64,000 bases of DNA from Klebsormidium nitens. Its lineage: Eukaryota > Streptophyta > Klebsormidiophyceae > Klebsormidiales > Klebsormidiaceae. The DNA lies in NCBI GenBank assembly GCA_000708835.1, contig DF237285.1, positions 35,602-99,601 of the forward strand, read 5' to 3'. Position numbers and translations under genes: made by a program. The notes below the pieces were generated by a model. It did no database searches. It was not told the DNA's origin and worked only from the letters and a program-made list of their open reading frames with translations. Below are positions 24,937 to 36,770 of the stretch, piece by piece (position 1 is the first letter of the stretch; every line of letters begins with the position of its first letter).

Positions 24937-27900
24937 ATGGGCAGAGTGATCCCCCGCAATGGGAGCGGCCCGCTTGCGATGGGCACCCATCACCTGTTGC
25001 AAGATCAAGCGGCAGATCTGCCGGACGAAGATGGGGTCATGTTTGAGGATGCAATTGCCGGTGTGGAGAGCCTTGACTATGAAGTTGTGGAGAGCTTTGT
25101 CAACCGAGAAAACCAGGTGGGCATCAAATGGTCTAGTGCTGTTTTATGAGCATGTCATACTTTGTCGGCCATGTGGGCATGCAAGGTTTGGGCTGGGGGC
25201 ATCAATTGTGTGACGCTATTTATCGGCCATTCTGAAATTTTCAACCGATTTTACAGTGGTTTATTGGCGGCCAACGCTAAATCTGGGCAGCTCACAAAAA
25301 CATGGTTCTCTGTGATATTTTCATCCTTTGTTGCTTGAGATTACGGATCAAAGTACTTTGGGTTTTCCTCCTTGGCACTGGAGACCTCTCCTGTGGTTCA
25401 TGACTGCTTTCTGGTGCCGGTTCAAAGCTGAGCGCCTCTTTACTTGATTTTAGAACATTTAGAACTTTCCATCAACGATCTCAGTTGAGGACTGCTCGTT
25501 GCTTCATCAACGCTCCCCATTCACCACCAATTCCCACAGGCCCATATAATGCAATCTGTAACACCCTTGTGCGAAATTCCTTGGGGTCACAAATAAACAG
25601 ACGCATCAAGCGCAATTCCAACCACATGTGGAAGAGTCACTCCATCTCTGGTTGTTTTGGGGCTACCTTCTAAAAGTATTTTGAAAGTAAGGAGCAGCAG
25701 CTATCTCTAGCGCAATCGTGGCACGCCTCCAGTGCTGGACAAATGTTTACTCTCCATGAGGGTCCCAACAGCATTTCATATGCCCCCCACAATTGATGGA
25801 ATTTTGTCTTGAGTCATTTTGGGCGGTGGCATCAAGAGTACGTTTTCGATACATCAGCCGATCAGCCCACCACCTCCTTGTCTGATGAAACTGTGTCTAA
25901 CCAGTGCGCTTCGCCGCTGCTGTACAGGCCCGGAAGGGCTTCGTCGAGCAGGCAACGTATGTGGCTTTGAAGTGGCTGCTCGCACTGCTCATTGGAATTG
26001 GTACGTGGCATGACCGCTTCCCCTGGTGCACATTGCTTGGTATTCGTATGTTTTCTTTAGAGCTAGAGCCAGTGACTTTGATATGCTAGAAGAAGCCTGC
26101 ATGAGGGTCATGTCTAGTATTAGATTTTCATCCTATGTAGTGAAGATAGACCAACTCAGGTCACTCGTGGGTGACAGAAAGTCAGGCTAAATCAGCCCTC
26201 CTTAACCAATCTGGTTTTCTAATTATGAACCTGCTGAACTCAGCCTATCTTAGTTAAGTCCATACCCTGCTAACCCTGCATAACCCAACATTGTGACCTG
26301 CAGCCACGGGCCTGGCCATCTGGTTCATCAACCTCTCCGTCGAGAACTTCGCCGGGTTCAAGTTCTCGGTCACCTTCGCCGCGATGCGCTTCTCGTACTT
26401 CCTCTCGTTCCTAGTTTACGCCGCGTTCAACACCACTCTCGTCCTCATGTCCGCCGTCGTTGTCTGTTACTACGCCCCCGCGTCCGCCGGCTCCGGCATC
26501 CCCGAAATAAAGGGTTATCTTAACGGCATTGACATGCCCGGTGAGTCATCTCGGGTCCTGAGAACGTACCCAGTCACGCGTGTCTGCCAGTTGGCAGTTT
26601 GCCCAAGGGCCCCAGAACTGTTTCGAGTCAGAGACCGATGGGTTAGTGCTGCGCCCCAAGAAAGAAAATTAATAAATTGCCAAAATAGAATAAGACTCAT
26701 TCTTGCATCTGCTGATCAGCCGCCCTGGTCCGTCGTACTTAAAGGAACGACCATCTATTCGCTACTGAGCTTAACGGGATTGAGTGATTGAAAACATCGG
26801 ATTAGCACTCTTGCAGATGTCAGACTTGCAGCCGTCGAAATAATGTTAAGATAATCAATGATACGAAAGCCGTGTGCCGCTGCAGGCATCCTACTCGCCC
26901 GCACTCTGGTGGGGAAAGTCGTGGGCAGCATCGGCAGCGTGGCGGGGGGGTTGGCGCTGGGCAAAGAAGGCCCCCTGGTGCACACGGGCGCATGTATCGC
27001 ATCGCTGCTGGGGCAAGGGGGGTCCACCAAGTACCACGTGTCGTCGCACTGGGTGCGCCTCTTCAAGAACGACCGCGACCGGCGAGACCTGGTGAGTGGG
27101 GGCCATCGTTCTAGTCTGACTCGTTTCATGAAGAAGTATGCCACGTTTCATTCTAATTGCTCTTAGCTGCAATTTGCCGCTTACTCGTAGTTACACGAAT
27201 TTGCGAATCGAAGCTGGTGACGCCCAGTCCCGACCAGAGCTGGTTTTGGGGATTGGCTAGCAACGTATGTTCGATCCAGGACGAACCCCAACCGTGGGGC
27301 CCAATCAACTCCCAACAGTATCTTTTTCTGAACGAACGCCTCACACTTGACCACGGGTCTGAGAAGCTGTACGCTAAAATCGTACAATTTACTTTCGTCG
27401 AGGGCGCTGGACTAAAGATACCTGTTGCACGTCATAGGTGACCATTGGTTCCGCAGCGGGAGTCTCGGCGGCGTTCCGCGCTCCCGTTGGGGGCGTCCTG
27501 TTCGCTCTGGAGGAGATGTCGTCATGGTGGCGGCCCGCGCTCATGTGGCGCGTCTTCTTTGCGTCCGCAATCGTGGCAGTCACGGTACGGCGCTTTGCAA
27601 TGCCTTCTTCTACGAATTTCTATCAATGTCTGACGGCTTTTGTCCTCAGCATGTCAACGTGTAGGCTTTGAAATATTGGATCGATCTCAATAGCGGGCTG
27701 ACAAAGATATCAGCTTCTTTTCACTGGATGCCGCGTTCTGATGAGTCGCAACCGAGTACTTCACGTGGGGCCAGCTCTGACGTAGAAGCGGGTGACACAG
27801 GAGGTTGCACATTCCGGTGTGCAGGCCAGCTGGGCACATTGAATTTGATTCCTTCCTTACGAACAAAGGCAATATGCATCCTGTTGGAGGAACCCCCCAC

Positions 27901-30900
27901 AAGCAAGTGGGAACACCTGTTCTGATCATCGTGCGCAGGGCCTCATCTTCTGCTCTTGTTGCACCAGGCGCACATAAATATAACCTCGCCGGCGAAGCCT
28001 TCGTATGCTGCCTAGTTGAGCGACCTTTTCGACATCTCGCCAGGTTCGTACGGCAATGGGCTGGTGCACGCTCAACATCTGCGGCCACTTTGGCTCGGGG
28101 GGCTACATCTTTCAAGCGCTGGGGACCGGCCTGCAAACATAACTCACAACAAGAGAAGAAAAGAAATCACAGAACACTTCAATACCTGACAAATCATGCA
28201 CCACTTATCTAGGTGTGCACGCGATGGGTTGGTGCACGCAAAATAACTGCGGCCACTTCGGCTCGTGGGGGTAATCGTCGAAGCAGCCTGCAAAATACTC
28301 CACCGGCCTGCAAAGCACCTCGCCGAATTTCAAAAATTCTCAAATTCTCAACATATCTATAATACTTCTAGGTGCGCACGGCAATGGGCTGGTGTGCGCA
28401 CAACAACTGCGGCCACTTCGGTTCGGCGGTTGTCATCGTTCAAGCGCTGGGGGCCGGCCCGCAGTAACTCCTCAACATTAAAAAACAAGTACTATTTCAG
28501 AACAGTTCAAAAACACTTACAAATCATGTACCCCTCCTCCAGGTGCGCACTGCAAAGGGCTGGTGCACATACAACATCTGCGGCCACTTCGGCGCAGGGG
28601 GCTTCATTGTTGAAGCGCTGGGCCGGCCCAAAAAATGACTCCACGAAACCTGCGAATCCTTCAAAACATTCGTACAAAACTTGATCTTTTCAAACTGTAG
28701 AACCACGCTGGGAACCGGCCCGCAATAACTCCTACCACAAAAAAGAGTACTGTTCCAGAACACTTGAAAAACCCCACAAATCATGTACTCCCTCAGGTGC
28801 GCACGGCGATGGGGTGGTGCACGCACAACAACTGCGGCCACTTCGGTTCGGGGGGGTTCATCGTGTACGAGCTGGTGGGCGGTCAAGAGGAGTACCACTT
28901 CAGCGAGCTCCTGCCGATGGCGCTCATCGGCGTCGTGGGGGGGATTCTTGGTGCCCTCTACAATCAGTTGACTGCGCTGCTCGCAACGTGGCGGCGGGAC
29001 GTGCTGCACCCGCGCGGCAAGCACGTCAAGGTGAGGTGTTCCTCGTGATTCCCAAAATGGAGAATCTGAGGATTGTTGTGGCTTTCGCGCTTTCAGAGAT
29101 CTAGATTGTTGCGCTGTGTGAGGTGATTTCGGCGCGCCGTGCAAGTAGGTTCGAGCGCTGCTCGCCACATGGCGGAGGGACCTGCTGCACCCGCGAGGCA
29201 AGCACGTCAAGGTAGGGCCAGAAGGTTCTGCTTAATTTGCTGTTGAAATGTCCGTTTCAGAATCTATGAAAGCTTAGGCACTCCGGCGTGCTCTTGAAGT
29301 ACATCAAGCGCTGCACTTTCAATGATAACATGACTGCTTGGGGGCTCCCTTCGTTGGCCTTTCAGATTGCTTATACAACTTCACTCTTATCATGGACGTG
29401 GAAACTTCTGTTAGAAAATTTTGTGGTTGAGGAAAGACACAAAACCACTGCTTGCATTGCAAAATCTGCGCAGCTTTCACCAGGTGCTGATAGGGCAGTG
29501 TGGTTCCGCAATGTGCTCGCAAATGAGAACCCGAAAGACTTGGAACCCATGCACTTCTCCAAGCCACTTTGTCCGCCTCGCAGGTGATGGAGGCGTGCGC
29601 GGTGGCGCTGCTGACGTCACTCTGCTCCTTCTGCCTGCCCCTGCTGACGACCTGCACCCCGTGCCCCGACCCCGAGAAGTTCCCGGACGTGGAGTGCCCC
29701 CGTCACGACACGTACTTCGGCAACTTCGTCAGCTTCAACTGCGCCTCGGGGGCCGAGTACAACGACCTCGCCACGCTCTTCTTTAATACGCAGGTCGGGG
29801 CGGACGCTCTTTTCCACTTGCTGTTTTGCTGTCGCTTCTGACTATCTGTTGCGGGGCACTCCTCTCCGGATTTGTCCTCTTCCTTCCTGAAGTCTGTTGG
29901 ATTCTTGGCTTTCGGGTTTATATTCCCTCGACTTTGGTCAATGGATCCCTCACAAACGTCGACGCCTCACGCTCTGTGTTACTGTCTACCCACGGTGGCA
30001 GAATCGTGAAAACATTACGAACCCTGCACTTTGGGACGTCAGGTTTTGTTTGCAGGACGGCACGTTCGGCTAGTTTTTCTGCTCGCATACGTACCAGAAG
30101 TACACGGTCCTTGCGTTTTTCCAGTTTTTGCAGCGGATCCTCGGGCGGCAATTCAAGTTGGAAAAGAACATCTCATGACAATCTGAAGCCATGGGAACCT
30201 GATCGCACGACGACACCAACCGCAACCTGTTCAGCACGCGCACGTACTACGACTACGAGTAAAACAGCTGCACACCATCCTCGCATTTTTCATCACTTGC
30301 GCCAGATCCAGGGGCGGCAATTGAAGAAGGAAACTCTCAAATCTATCGGATCCTTTCGCAGGACGACACGGTCTACAACCTGTTCAGCACTTGCGAGTCC
30401 TGCGAGGAACGCTCCTCGCCCTTAGCATTTCCCGCCTGATTCTAGGGCCGCAGCATCACCCAAAGAAAGTAAAATAGCCGAATCCCCAGGCTTCTCTTTG
30501 CAGGACGACACGATCCGCAACCTGTGCAGCACGCACGTACCACTAATACACGACTTTCATCGCCTAACAAAACTTTGGGTCGCCAGTTACCGACAAACCC
30601 CACGAAAAGTATAATTTCAATTCTAGGATCCTGTTTGCAGGATGACACGATCCGCAACCTGTTCAGCACGCGCACGTATCACGAGTACTCCCCGCACACG
30701 CTCCTCGCGTTCCTCGTCATCTTCTACACGCTCTCCGTCGTGACCTTCGGGATCGCGGTCCCCGCCGGGCAGTTCGTACCGGGCATCATGGTCGGGGCGA
30801 CGTACGGACGATTAGTCGGCATGCTAGTGGTCCACGTGTCGACCCGGGAGGACATCGACGAGGGCACGTATGCGCTGCTCGGCGCGGCGTCGTTCCTGGG

Positions 30901-33900
30901 GGGGTCCATGCGCATGACCGTCAGCCTGTGCGTCATCATGGCGGAGATCACGAATAACCTGAAACTGTTGCCGTTGATAATGCTGGTGTTACTGGTTGCG
31001 AAGGCGGTGGGGGACGGGTTCACGCGCGGGTTCTACGAGGTGCACGCGGCGGTGAAGAAGATCCCGCTGCTGGAGCCGCACGCGAAGCGCTTCATGCGGG
31101 AGTTTACGGCGCGGGATGCGGTTAATCGGCAGGTGAGCGTGAACATGTTTGAGACGTCGGAATCTCAGGTTTCGATGTTTAGGGCTTTCAATATCTAAGA
31201 ATTGTGGGCTTAACATCCTACGGGGTCCATACGGCAGTGAAAAAGGTTTCGTTGCTAAAGCCGCACATAAAGCGGATCCTGCGGGAGTCACAGCGCAGGT
31301 CAACCGGCAGGTGAGCGGGTTTAGTTTCAAGTGTCAGTTTAAAGCTTCAGGTTCAAAGGTTGTTGGTCTGGGCTTCTACGAGGTTCATACGGCGGTCAAG
31401 AAGATTTTGCTGCTGGAGTTGCACGCAAAGCGTTTCAAGCGCAATCTCTTGCCGCAAAGGATCTCGTAAATGGGCAGGTGAGCATTACGATTTGTGTGGT
31501 CGAGGAAGTATAGCATAGGTGACCATGTAGTGAAGTGAACGAGCAAAATGAAGGGCAGACACATAACCAAAGATTACACCAAAGAAAGAGGTCCAACAAA
31601 AAAGAGCACAGAAATAACAATGCCGAGAACAGCGAAATGGAGCATCACCTCGCAGGTGGTGCCGCTGTCGCGCATCGAGCGCGTGGGTCACATCGTGTCG
31701 GTGCTCCAGCGGGAGAACCACCACGCGTACCCCGTGCTGCAACAACTCCCGGGCGGGGAGGCCGCGCTGCTCGGGACCGTGCTGCGCAGGTGGGCCGCAC
31801 AAGTACTTTCTTTTTTTGTCGAACCGATATTTTCCATTTTGTAGTGTCAAGGTTTGGCTATCATTGGGCTGTCCTTGTTTTGAGCATCAGTGCACAATAT
31901 TGTTCCCATGAGGATGCGGGCAGTGCTCAGGGTCGCAGTGTGCAGGTGGCTAGCATTCCTCGCTTTTCCTTCGATTTTGGCGCCACGTGTCTTCATTGAT
32001 GCTTGATTTTGTCACCATGTTCTTTCCCGTGAGAAGCCGTCTTGCTCTTCGCCTTCGTCGTGATTGCGAAGCAATGCAACATTCGTTTCTTATAATCCCG
32101 TGCGTAGTGTCAGAAAGTAAGATTGATTGCAGTCAGGAGGTCACCGTATTCCAGGGACGAAGGAGGAAACGAGTGAAGAGCAGAAGCGAAGAAGTGCATG
32201 GCCCCGCATGCATGAAGCTGCGAGAGTGTGTTTTCTTTTGTCCTTCCCCTACCAATGCCCCTTCCTTGCCCTGCAGTCACCTGATATCACTCCTCATCGC
32301 TCGGCGGGATTTCCACGCGTCACCAGCGGAAGCGGCCGCTGAAGGCACGCAAAGGTATTTTTGTGGGGCCCGGCTAGGATTGCGCTTCGTTGCGATCCGG
32401 CTAGTATTGCGCTTCTTTGCCATCGAATGATGGTGATATCCTTTTGGGATCCGGTCAGAGTTGCTTTGGCTGCACCCTTGACAAGCGGACATGGTTGCAA
32501 TTGGTTAGCTTCTTGATCACTGTGCATGACTCTGATTCGTTCTGACTCAATCAGGGCTCAACCGCGGAGGATATTATTCACACTTGGGTCTTCGAATCTC
32601 ACAACCATCAGACAATGGAAGTCAGTGTCAACTCATCTACGCATGGATTCCAGTTTAATTGAAACATCGAAAGCATTGAAGTACCGAGTGAGTGAACCTT
32701 TTCACCTGAATACCTTCAAACCATTATGCCTTTCACCCCAGCGACGCACCCATCCATATCAGCAAGCATGTAGACTTTACGCTAAGTTTGTCTTCGTGGT
32801 TTTGGTGCCTAAGAAGCTGGATTTGAACCCTTGTGCAGTTACTATGTGAGCAATAACACCAGGCTCTTAATGTTCCTGGATTCTATAAGTCCTGGACCCC
32901 CAATCTGTTGCAGGTACGACGTGACCGACTTCTCGAAGCCTGTGAGCAGCCACGGTCGCGATATCGAGGACGTGCACCTCTCCCCCGAAGAGCGCGCCAT
33001 GTTCCTGGACTTGCTACCCTTTGTCAACGCGTCGCCCTACTTCGTCTCCGAAGACATGGCGCTCAACAAGGTGACGCACCGCTTCTCAGTGGACTGCACT
33101 ATTGCCTTTGCCGTTTCCTCGCTTTCCTATATTTCGATCCCTCCTCTGTTCTGTTCCTTCTTTTCCGTTTCCCCCTCTCAATCGTGACGTCATCCTACTT
33201 GACATTGCGCTCAACAAAAAACGCACCGCCTTGCAGAGGACAACACTGCTCCGCCGTTTCTTTTGTGTTCACTTTCTTTTCTCCGCTTTTCTGTTCCTTC
33301 TCTTCTTCATTCTTCTTCTCGCTTTTAAGGGCGCCCTATTTCGTCTCCGAAGACATGGCGCTCAACGAGGTGACGCGTCCCTTCTCGAGGATGACGTTTT
33401 CCTTCCCGCCTTCTTGTTTCCACTTCCGCAAACGTTGCCCTTCTCCTTTTTCTGACTGGAGTCCAGTGCTTTGACGCTACACAGGTGCTAGGGTCTTAGG
33501 AGTACTGCATGCCAGGAAAACGCACATGCCAGGAAAACGCAGAGAATCAAGTGCGCGTCTTCAAGAGGTTTCTGCTCCATCGCTCAATTTCTTGCACACG
33601 TGTAAACCGAGTGTTTTCAACGGTTTTTCTCGGCTGACTCGTTCCGCCGGTGCCGCTCCGCTGACTCGTTTCAGCTGCTCCCAGCTCTGCTCCTGCCACC
33701 GAGGGCTGCGTCACATGAAGGCGTTACGTGAGGAAGCAGCGGCCGTGTTGGATTCGCCTCATCAAACTTCTTTTTTCGCTTTCTGCTGAGATTCTACGTT
33801 TCCTTTTTCTGCTCCCAGGTCTACTCCCTCTTCCGCCACCTAGGGTTGCGTCACCTGATGGTCGTCCCGGCGCCGTCGCACGTGTCTGGCGTCATCACGC

Positions 33901-34094
33901 GAAAAGACTTACTACACGAAGTGCTGGAAGAAAAGGTGATGGGGTCTCAGGACGGCTCGCGGAGACCCAGAATACAGCAGCTCATGCGTAGGAAACGACG
34001 ACGAAGCGAAAACGGGGGGTCGGAAGCCGGGGTTGCGAGGTCGCCGCATGTCGCGAGCAGCTTGCTCGACGAGGAGTCGGATTTGGAAGTGTAG
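24937..34094 (+). CDS. CLC-d: CLC-d type chloride/proton exchanger
   Basis: Twelve exons join in phase to 807 residues: 24937-25116, 25928-26000, 26304-26540, 26886-27091, 27438-27584, 28797-29030, 29584-29793, 30641-31132, 31656-31789, 32277-32354, 32914-33070, 33819-34094. Landmarks are [10 protein letters not shown] near the start, the selectivity motif GSGIPE (about residue 145), [11 protein letters not shown] with the gating glutamate (about 189), [14 protein letters not shown] with the proton glutamate (about 253), [14 protein letters not shown], and two CBS domains after residue 594. Serine rather than proline in GSGIP predicts chloride over nitrate, and both glutamates predict H+-coupled exchange. 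Motif order and the 792-residue plant CLC-d length place it with the trans-Golgi/vesicle CLC-d group. The exon 7 donor is GTCGGG. Introns 5-8 and 11 carry degenerate exon copies, listed separately. Confidence 0.96.
28044..28740 (+). repeat. Four degenerate copies of the CLC-d exon 6 start
   Basis: Copies begin at 28044, 28214, 28372 and 28543, upstream of the true exon start at 28797, with spacing of 170, 158, 171 and 254 bp. Each matches the first ~70-80 bp of exon 6 (encoding roughly [18 protein letters not shown]) and is preceded by an AG acceptor. Three keep the reading frame for about 31 codons and then hit a stop (TAA, TAA, TGA). The copy at 28214 has lost one base. A tail related to GCGCTGGGGGCCGGCC ends each copy, and a lone tail sits at 28704-28735. 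None has an evident donor. Confidence 0.9.
29149..29211 (+). repeat. Duplicated 3' part of CLC-d exon 6 with both splice sites
   Basis: A 63-nt segment follows a TAG acceptor and is followed by a GTAGGG donor. It is open in phase 0 for 21 codons and closely repeats the end of exon 6 (true [18 protein letters not shown], copy [18 protein letters not shown]). It sits 119 bp downstream of the true exon end. Inclusion would keep the frame and add 21 residues, so it is a possible cassette exon as well as a duplication remnant. Confidence 0.85.
30055..30560 (+). repeat. Four degenerate copies of the CLC-d exon 8 start
   Basis: Copies begin at 30055, 30208, 30362 and 30504; the true exon starts at 30641. 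Spacing is 153, 154, 142 and 137 bp. They match the bases encoding [16 protein letters not shown] to different degrees: the first quickly hits a stop, the second has lost its CAG acceptor, and the third and fourth keep a good acceptor but diverge after about 10 codons. Fragments of shared intron sequence (GGCGGCAATT) recur between copies, showing the unit includes intron as well as exon. Confidence 0.88.
31221..31476 (+). repeat. Two degenerate copies of the CLC-d exon 8 end
   Basis: Segments at 31221-31310 and 31371-31476 repeat the end of exon 8 (true [18 protein letters not shown]), each followed by a CAG/GTGAGC donor like the true one at 31132/31133. Frameshifts and a TAA break the reading of the second copy. 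The unit is about 150-190 bp. Confidence 0.88.
32362..32425. repeat. Short two-copy repeat in CLC-d intron 10
   Basis: Two adjacent units of about 27-28 bp share CCGGCTAG.ATTGCGCTTC. It begins a few bases after the exon 10 donor. This is a minor local duplication. Confidence 0.6.
33190..33370 (+). repeat. Copies of the CLC-d exon 11 end (CBS region)
   Basis: 33331-33370 repeats the coding end of exon 11 ([13 protein letters not shown] against the true [13 protein letters not shown]) with a GTGACG donor as in the original and an upstream AAG. A weaker fragment, GACATTGCGCTCAACAA, lies near 33201. Both are in the intron directly after the true exon. Confidence 0.85.
33683..33730 (+). repeat. 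Degenerate copy of the CLC-d exon 12 start
   Basis: After a GCTCCCAG acceptor identical to the true one at 33818, about 45 bp repeat the start of exon 12 (true GTCTACTCCCTCTTCCGCCA, copy CTCTGCTCCTGCCACCGAGG). The spacing to the true exon is about 136 bp. The copy has no recognisable donor. Confidence 0.75.
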
Positions 34095-34780
34095 AGTCAG
34101 AGCATGACCCGTTGTTGTATATTTGCAATTCGTGTATACGTCTGATGGAATTCTGCTGGCGGTTCTATGAGTCAGATTACGCAGGCCGTTGCTCACAACC
34201 GGCGGCTGGCAACCTTTTGCAGCCGCCCCCTTCTCATGAAAGCTTGTACAATGCGCCACTGTCGGTTGGCTCAAACTCACCATTCCTCCGAATCGACCGT
34301 ACTGTACATAAGCTGGGGATCAACAACATGCCCGCGGGTGGTCTTTGGTACTATGTATAGCATTCCGTGTGCATGCAACCTGCTCAACGTGTCTGTTACC
34401 TATGAATGATCGATATCTGAAAAAGTTAGACTTGATTTCATCAGTAAGTTCATTTACGGTACAGGCTTTACATATGTCGCTCACACCTTTTGTAGCGCTG
34501 ATAGCTGAGCTACATGCCACCTGTGTTGGAATGCGTGACGTGGCCAATTCATTGATTGCAAGCGCGGGCCTGCGCACACATTAACATTATTTCAAATTCG
34601 AGCATCTCCAAAATAGTCGTTGGTGCAATTCCCACATGCCGGCGCGGACATGCTTACAGGGGCGCATGTTATGAATCGAATATATGGTATACCAGGTGCT
34701 AGCTTAATTGTGTTGTCTTGAATGAATTGATGTATTGCGTTGGTTTCCGATTTCGTGTGCACAACGTATACGAAGAAAGG
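34041..34780 (+). repeat. CLC-d 3' end and downstream DNA, source copy of a segmental duplication
   Basis: The last ~50 coding bases of CLC-d, its 3' UTR and about 690 bp beyond are matched, with many substitutions and indels, by 40448-41200 in the same orientation. Shared blocks include GAGCAGCTTGCTCGACGAG, TTGTATATnTnCAA, CGTGTATACGT/CTGTATACGTATGATG, CCGCCCCCTT, CTCCGAATCGAC, TGGTATACC.GGTGCT and TACGAAGAAAG. The rest of 34781-36770 has no gene I can support, apart from an undetermined 5' part of the next gene. Confidence 0.88.
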
Positions 34781-34794
34781 CTTTAAATCTCTGC

Positions 34795-34965
34795 AGCCAT
34801 ATGGCGGCGAAGTTGCCGGCGCGGCCGGCCTCCGGCTGCAATCGCGGCCGCGTTCGGCCGGGCCACCATACTGTAAACCCCTGCATATAACCCCTTTGCA
34901 GAGACTCGGCCGCCGGCGGTTGCAGCCCGGCCGCGGCGGCTGTACGTCGCGCGGACACCTCGCCT
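34795..34965. other. GC-rich intergenic island with NotI-like sites
   Basis: A short block dense in GGCCGG and GCGGCCGC motifs inside otherwise mixed sequence. Similar islands occur near 1150-1175, 24460-24611, 51390-51400 and 56565-56640. I see no open frame. They could be remnants of a repeat family or CpG-rich regulatory blocks. Confidence 0.4.
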
Positions 34966-36770
34966 TTCATGGTGCATTGGAAAGCTGGAGCATGTGTCGC
35001 CTCTACTAGGCTCTATCTGCTGACCAACCTGAGTCCCCAACCTCGCTAGCAGGGCTGCCAATAGGTGCCAAATTCCCTGAGTGCATTACTGATCTGCTCT
35101 TTTGAGTTCCCCTTACAAAGTTACTAGCATTATTCTGGCTTCCTGCTTTCAAAGATTGAGCGAAGTGAGTGAGCCACCGTGGGGTCTGCGCCATATCCAA
35201 GACGTAGAAGAGACGCAAATTCAAACGAATTCAGAATGGTTGACATTCAGCCAGCTAGCTGCTGATCTCTCGAAAGCTCATTGCCAGCGCTCGAAAGGCT
35301 CATATCATCTCTAAGAAGCTGAGCAGAGAGCACATGTGGCCCCTTTGATTTTCTATAAAAGTAGCAACGCTTCAGCTTGATCTCAACGCACCCAGCCACA
35401 ACTCCATCTGGAAACTGGGCATCGTTCCAGCATGCATGAACCTATCTTGTGACAGGTGACCAAATAGGAGCCAATCGCTGTAGCAATAATATTACCATGG
35501 ATGGGATTCATGCTGGGCCGATGAGCCGTTGCACGCGGGTTGTGGGGCTTGGACGATGTTGGAAGAGCGCCCCCTTCCTGCAACAGCGCTCTAATGATGT
35601 GGCCAGGGTGGCCAGCAAGCACTTAATCTGTCCACCAGCGAGGGTCTCCGTGGCAATGCTAGAAGGTCAGCCTGACACTTTCGACGTATGCAGAGCCTCG
35701 GTTTTCGAGCCAAATGAGCATGTCCTTGTTGTCTGCCACAGCCAATGGACCAAAGTCGAGCTTTCGACTGCAGATCCAACTTCTCGCACTTTGTACAGTT
35801 GTGTATCAGTTGTGTCGGCCACGTTTGACCTCAGAATATGCACCAGTGCAGATTTTTCAAAGCCTCAGCGGCCAGACTGCTGAGGTCAAGATGACAGAGG
35901 TCACAACGCCACGCTGACATCATTGGGAGAGACCGATTTGTTATGTATATAGAAAGATCAAGTCGTAGCATGCGTATTTGAAGAGCCCGCCCTAGAAACT
36001 ACCTGCCAGAATCAAATTCGATACTCTTGCAACAGGACTTTCCTTCTCTTCTTTTCAAGCAGTATTGTTTGTACAAGAAGCTGCAAAATCTCCATGCAAG
36101 TCTTCTAATTAGAACAGCAATTTGTCTTGCCAATTGTCTGACAGGGCATCTTGCAGAATTGCAGATTCAGTCTCGCCTTATGAACCACCAGACGATACTA
36201 CGACAGGAAGAAGGCGCCAAGGTCTAGGCGTCAAAGAGCTAAACGGGTGGAGAAGACGAGAAAATCAGTACCTTCAAACAGAAAGAAAGGTGCAGACAGT
36301 GACCCTGAGGCGAAACCTTACATGATCAAGAGGACTGGATGACACGAGGCAATCGAGGTAGTTGTGGTGTGCTTTAATCATTGACGGGCTCTCTGGACCT
36401 GATCCATGATAGATGCTCGACAATCTGCTAAGCTGGTGCCAGTGTTTATCGAAAGACATGGTCGGACTTACAGTTGAGCATCTGGCCTCGCTTTGAGATC
36501 AAAGCTAGAACTCTTTGTTCTTATACAGAGCGACTTACGTCAGCTGGAGCTTCCAAGGCCGTCCAAGGTGGGCCTCTTCATTCGGACCACCGTCAATGTG
36601 ATCTTCCTTTTCCTCCCATGATTTTTGAAAGTGTGACATCAGCTCACTTGTCTTGTGGTTTATGAGGTGCTGGATGATGTAGTGAACTCTGCAATTTTAC
36701 GTTGCTTCAAAACTGCTGTTTTCAAAACTGTAATTGTGCCACCAGAATCCAATCGTCTTCTCTTTCTCAG

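Noticed and set aside
28265-28684. 139-codon frame through the CLC-d intron
   Set aside because: Created by the decayed exon copies and the intron between them; not a separate gene.
35449-35883. 144-codon plus-strand frame
   Set aside because: Starts without ATG, has no domain and no splice partner.
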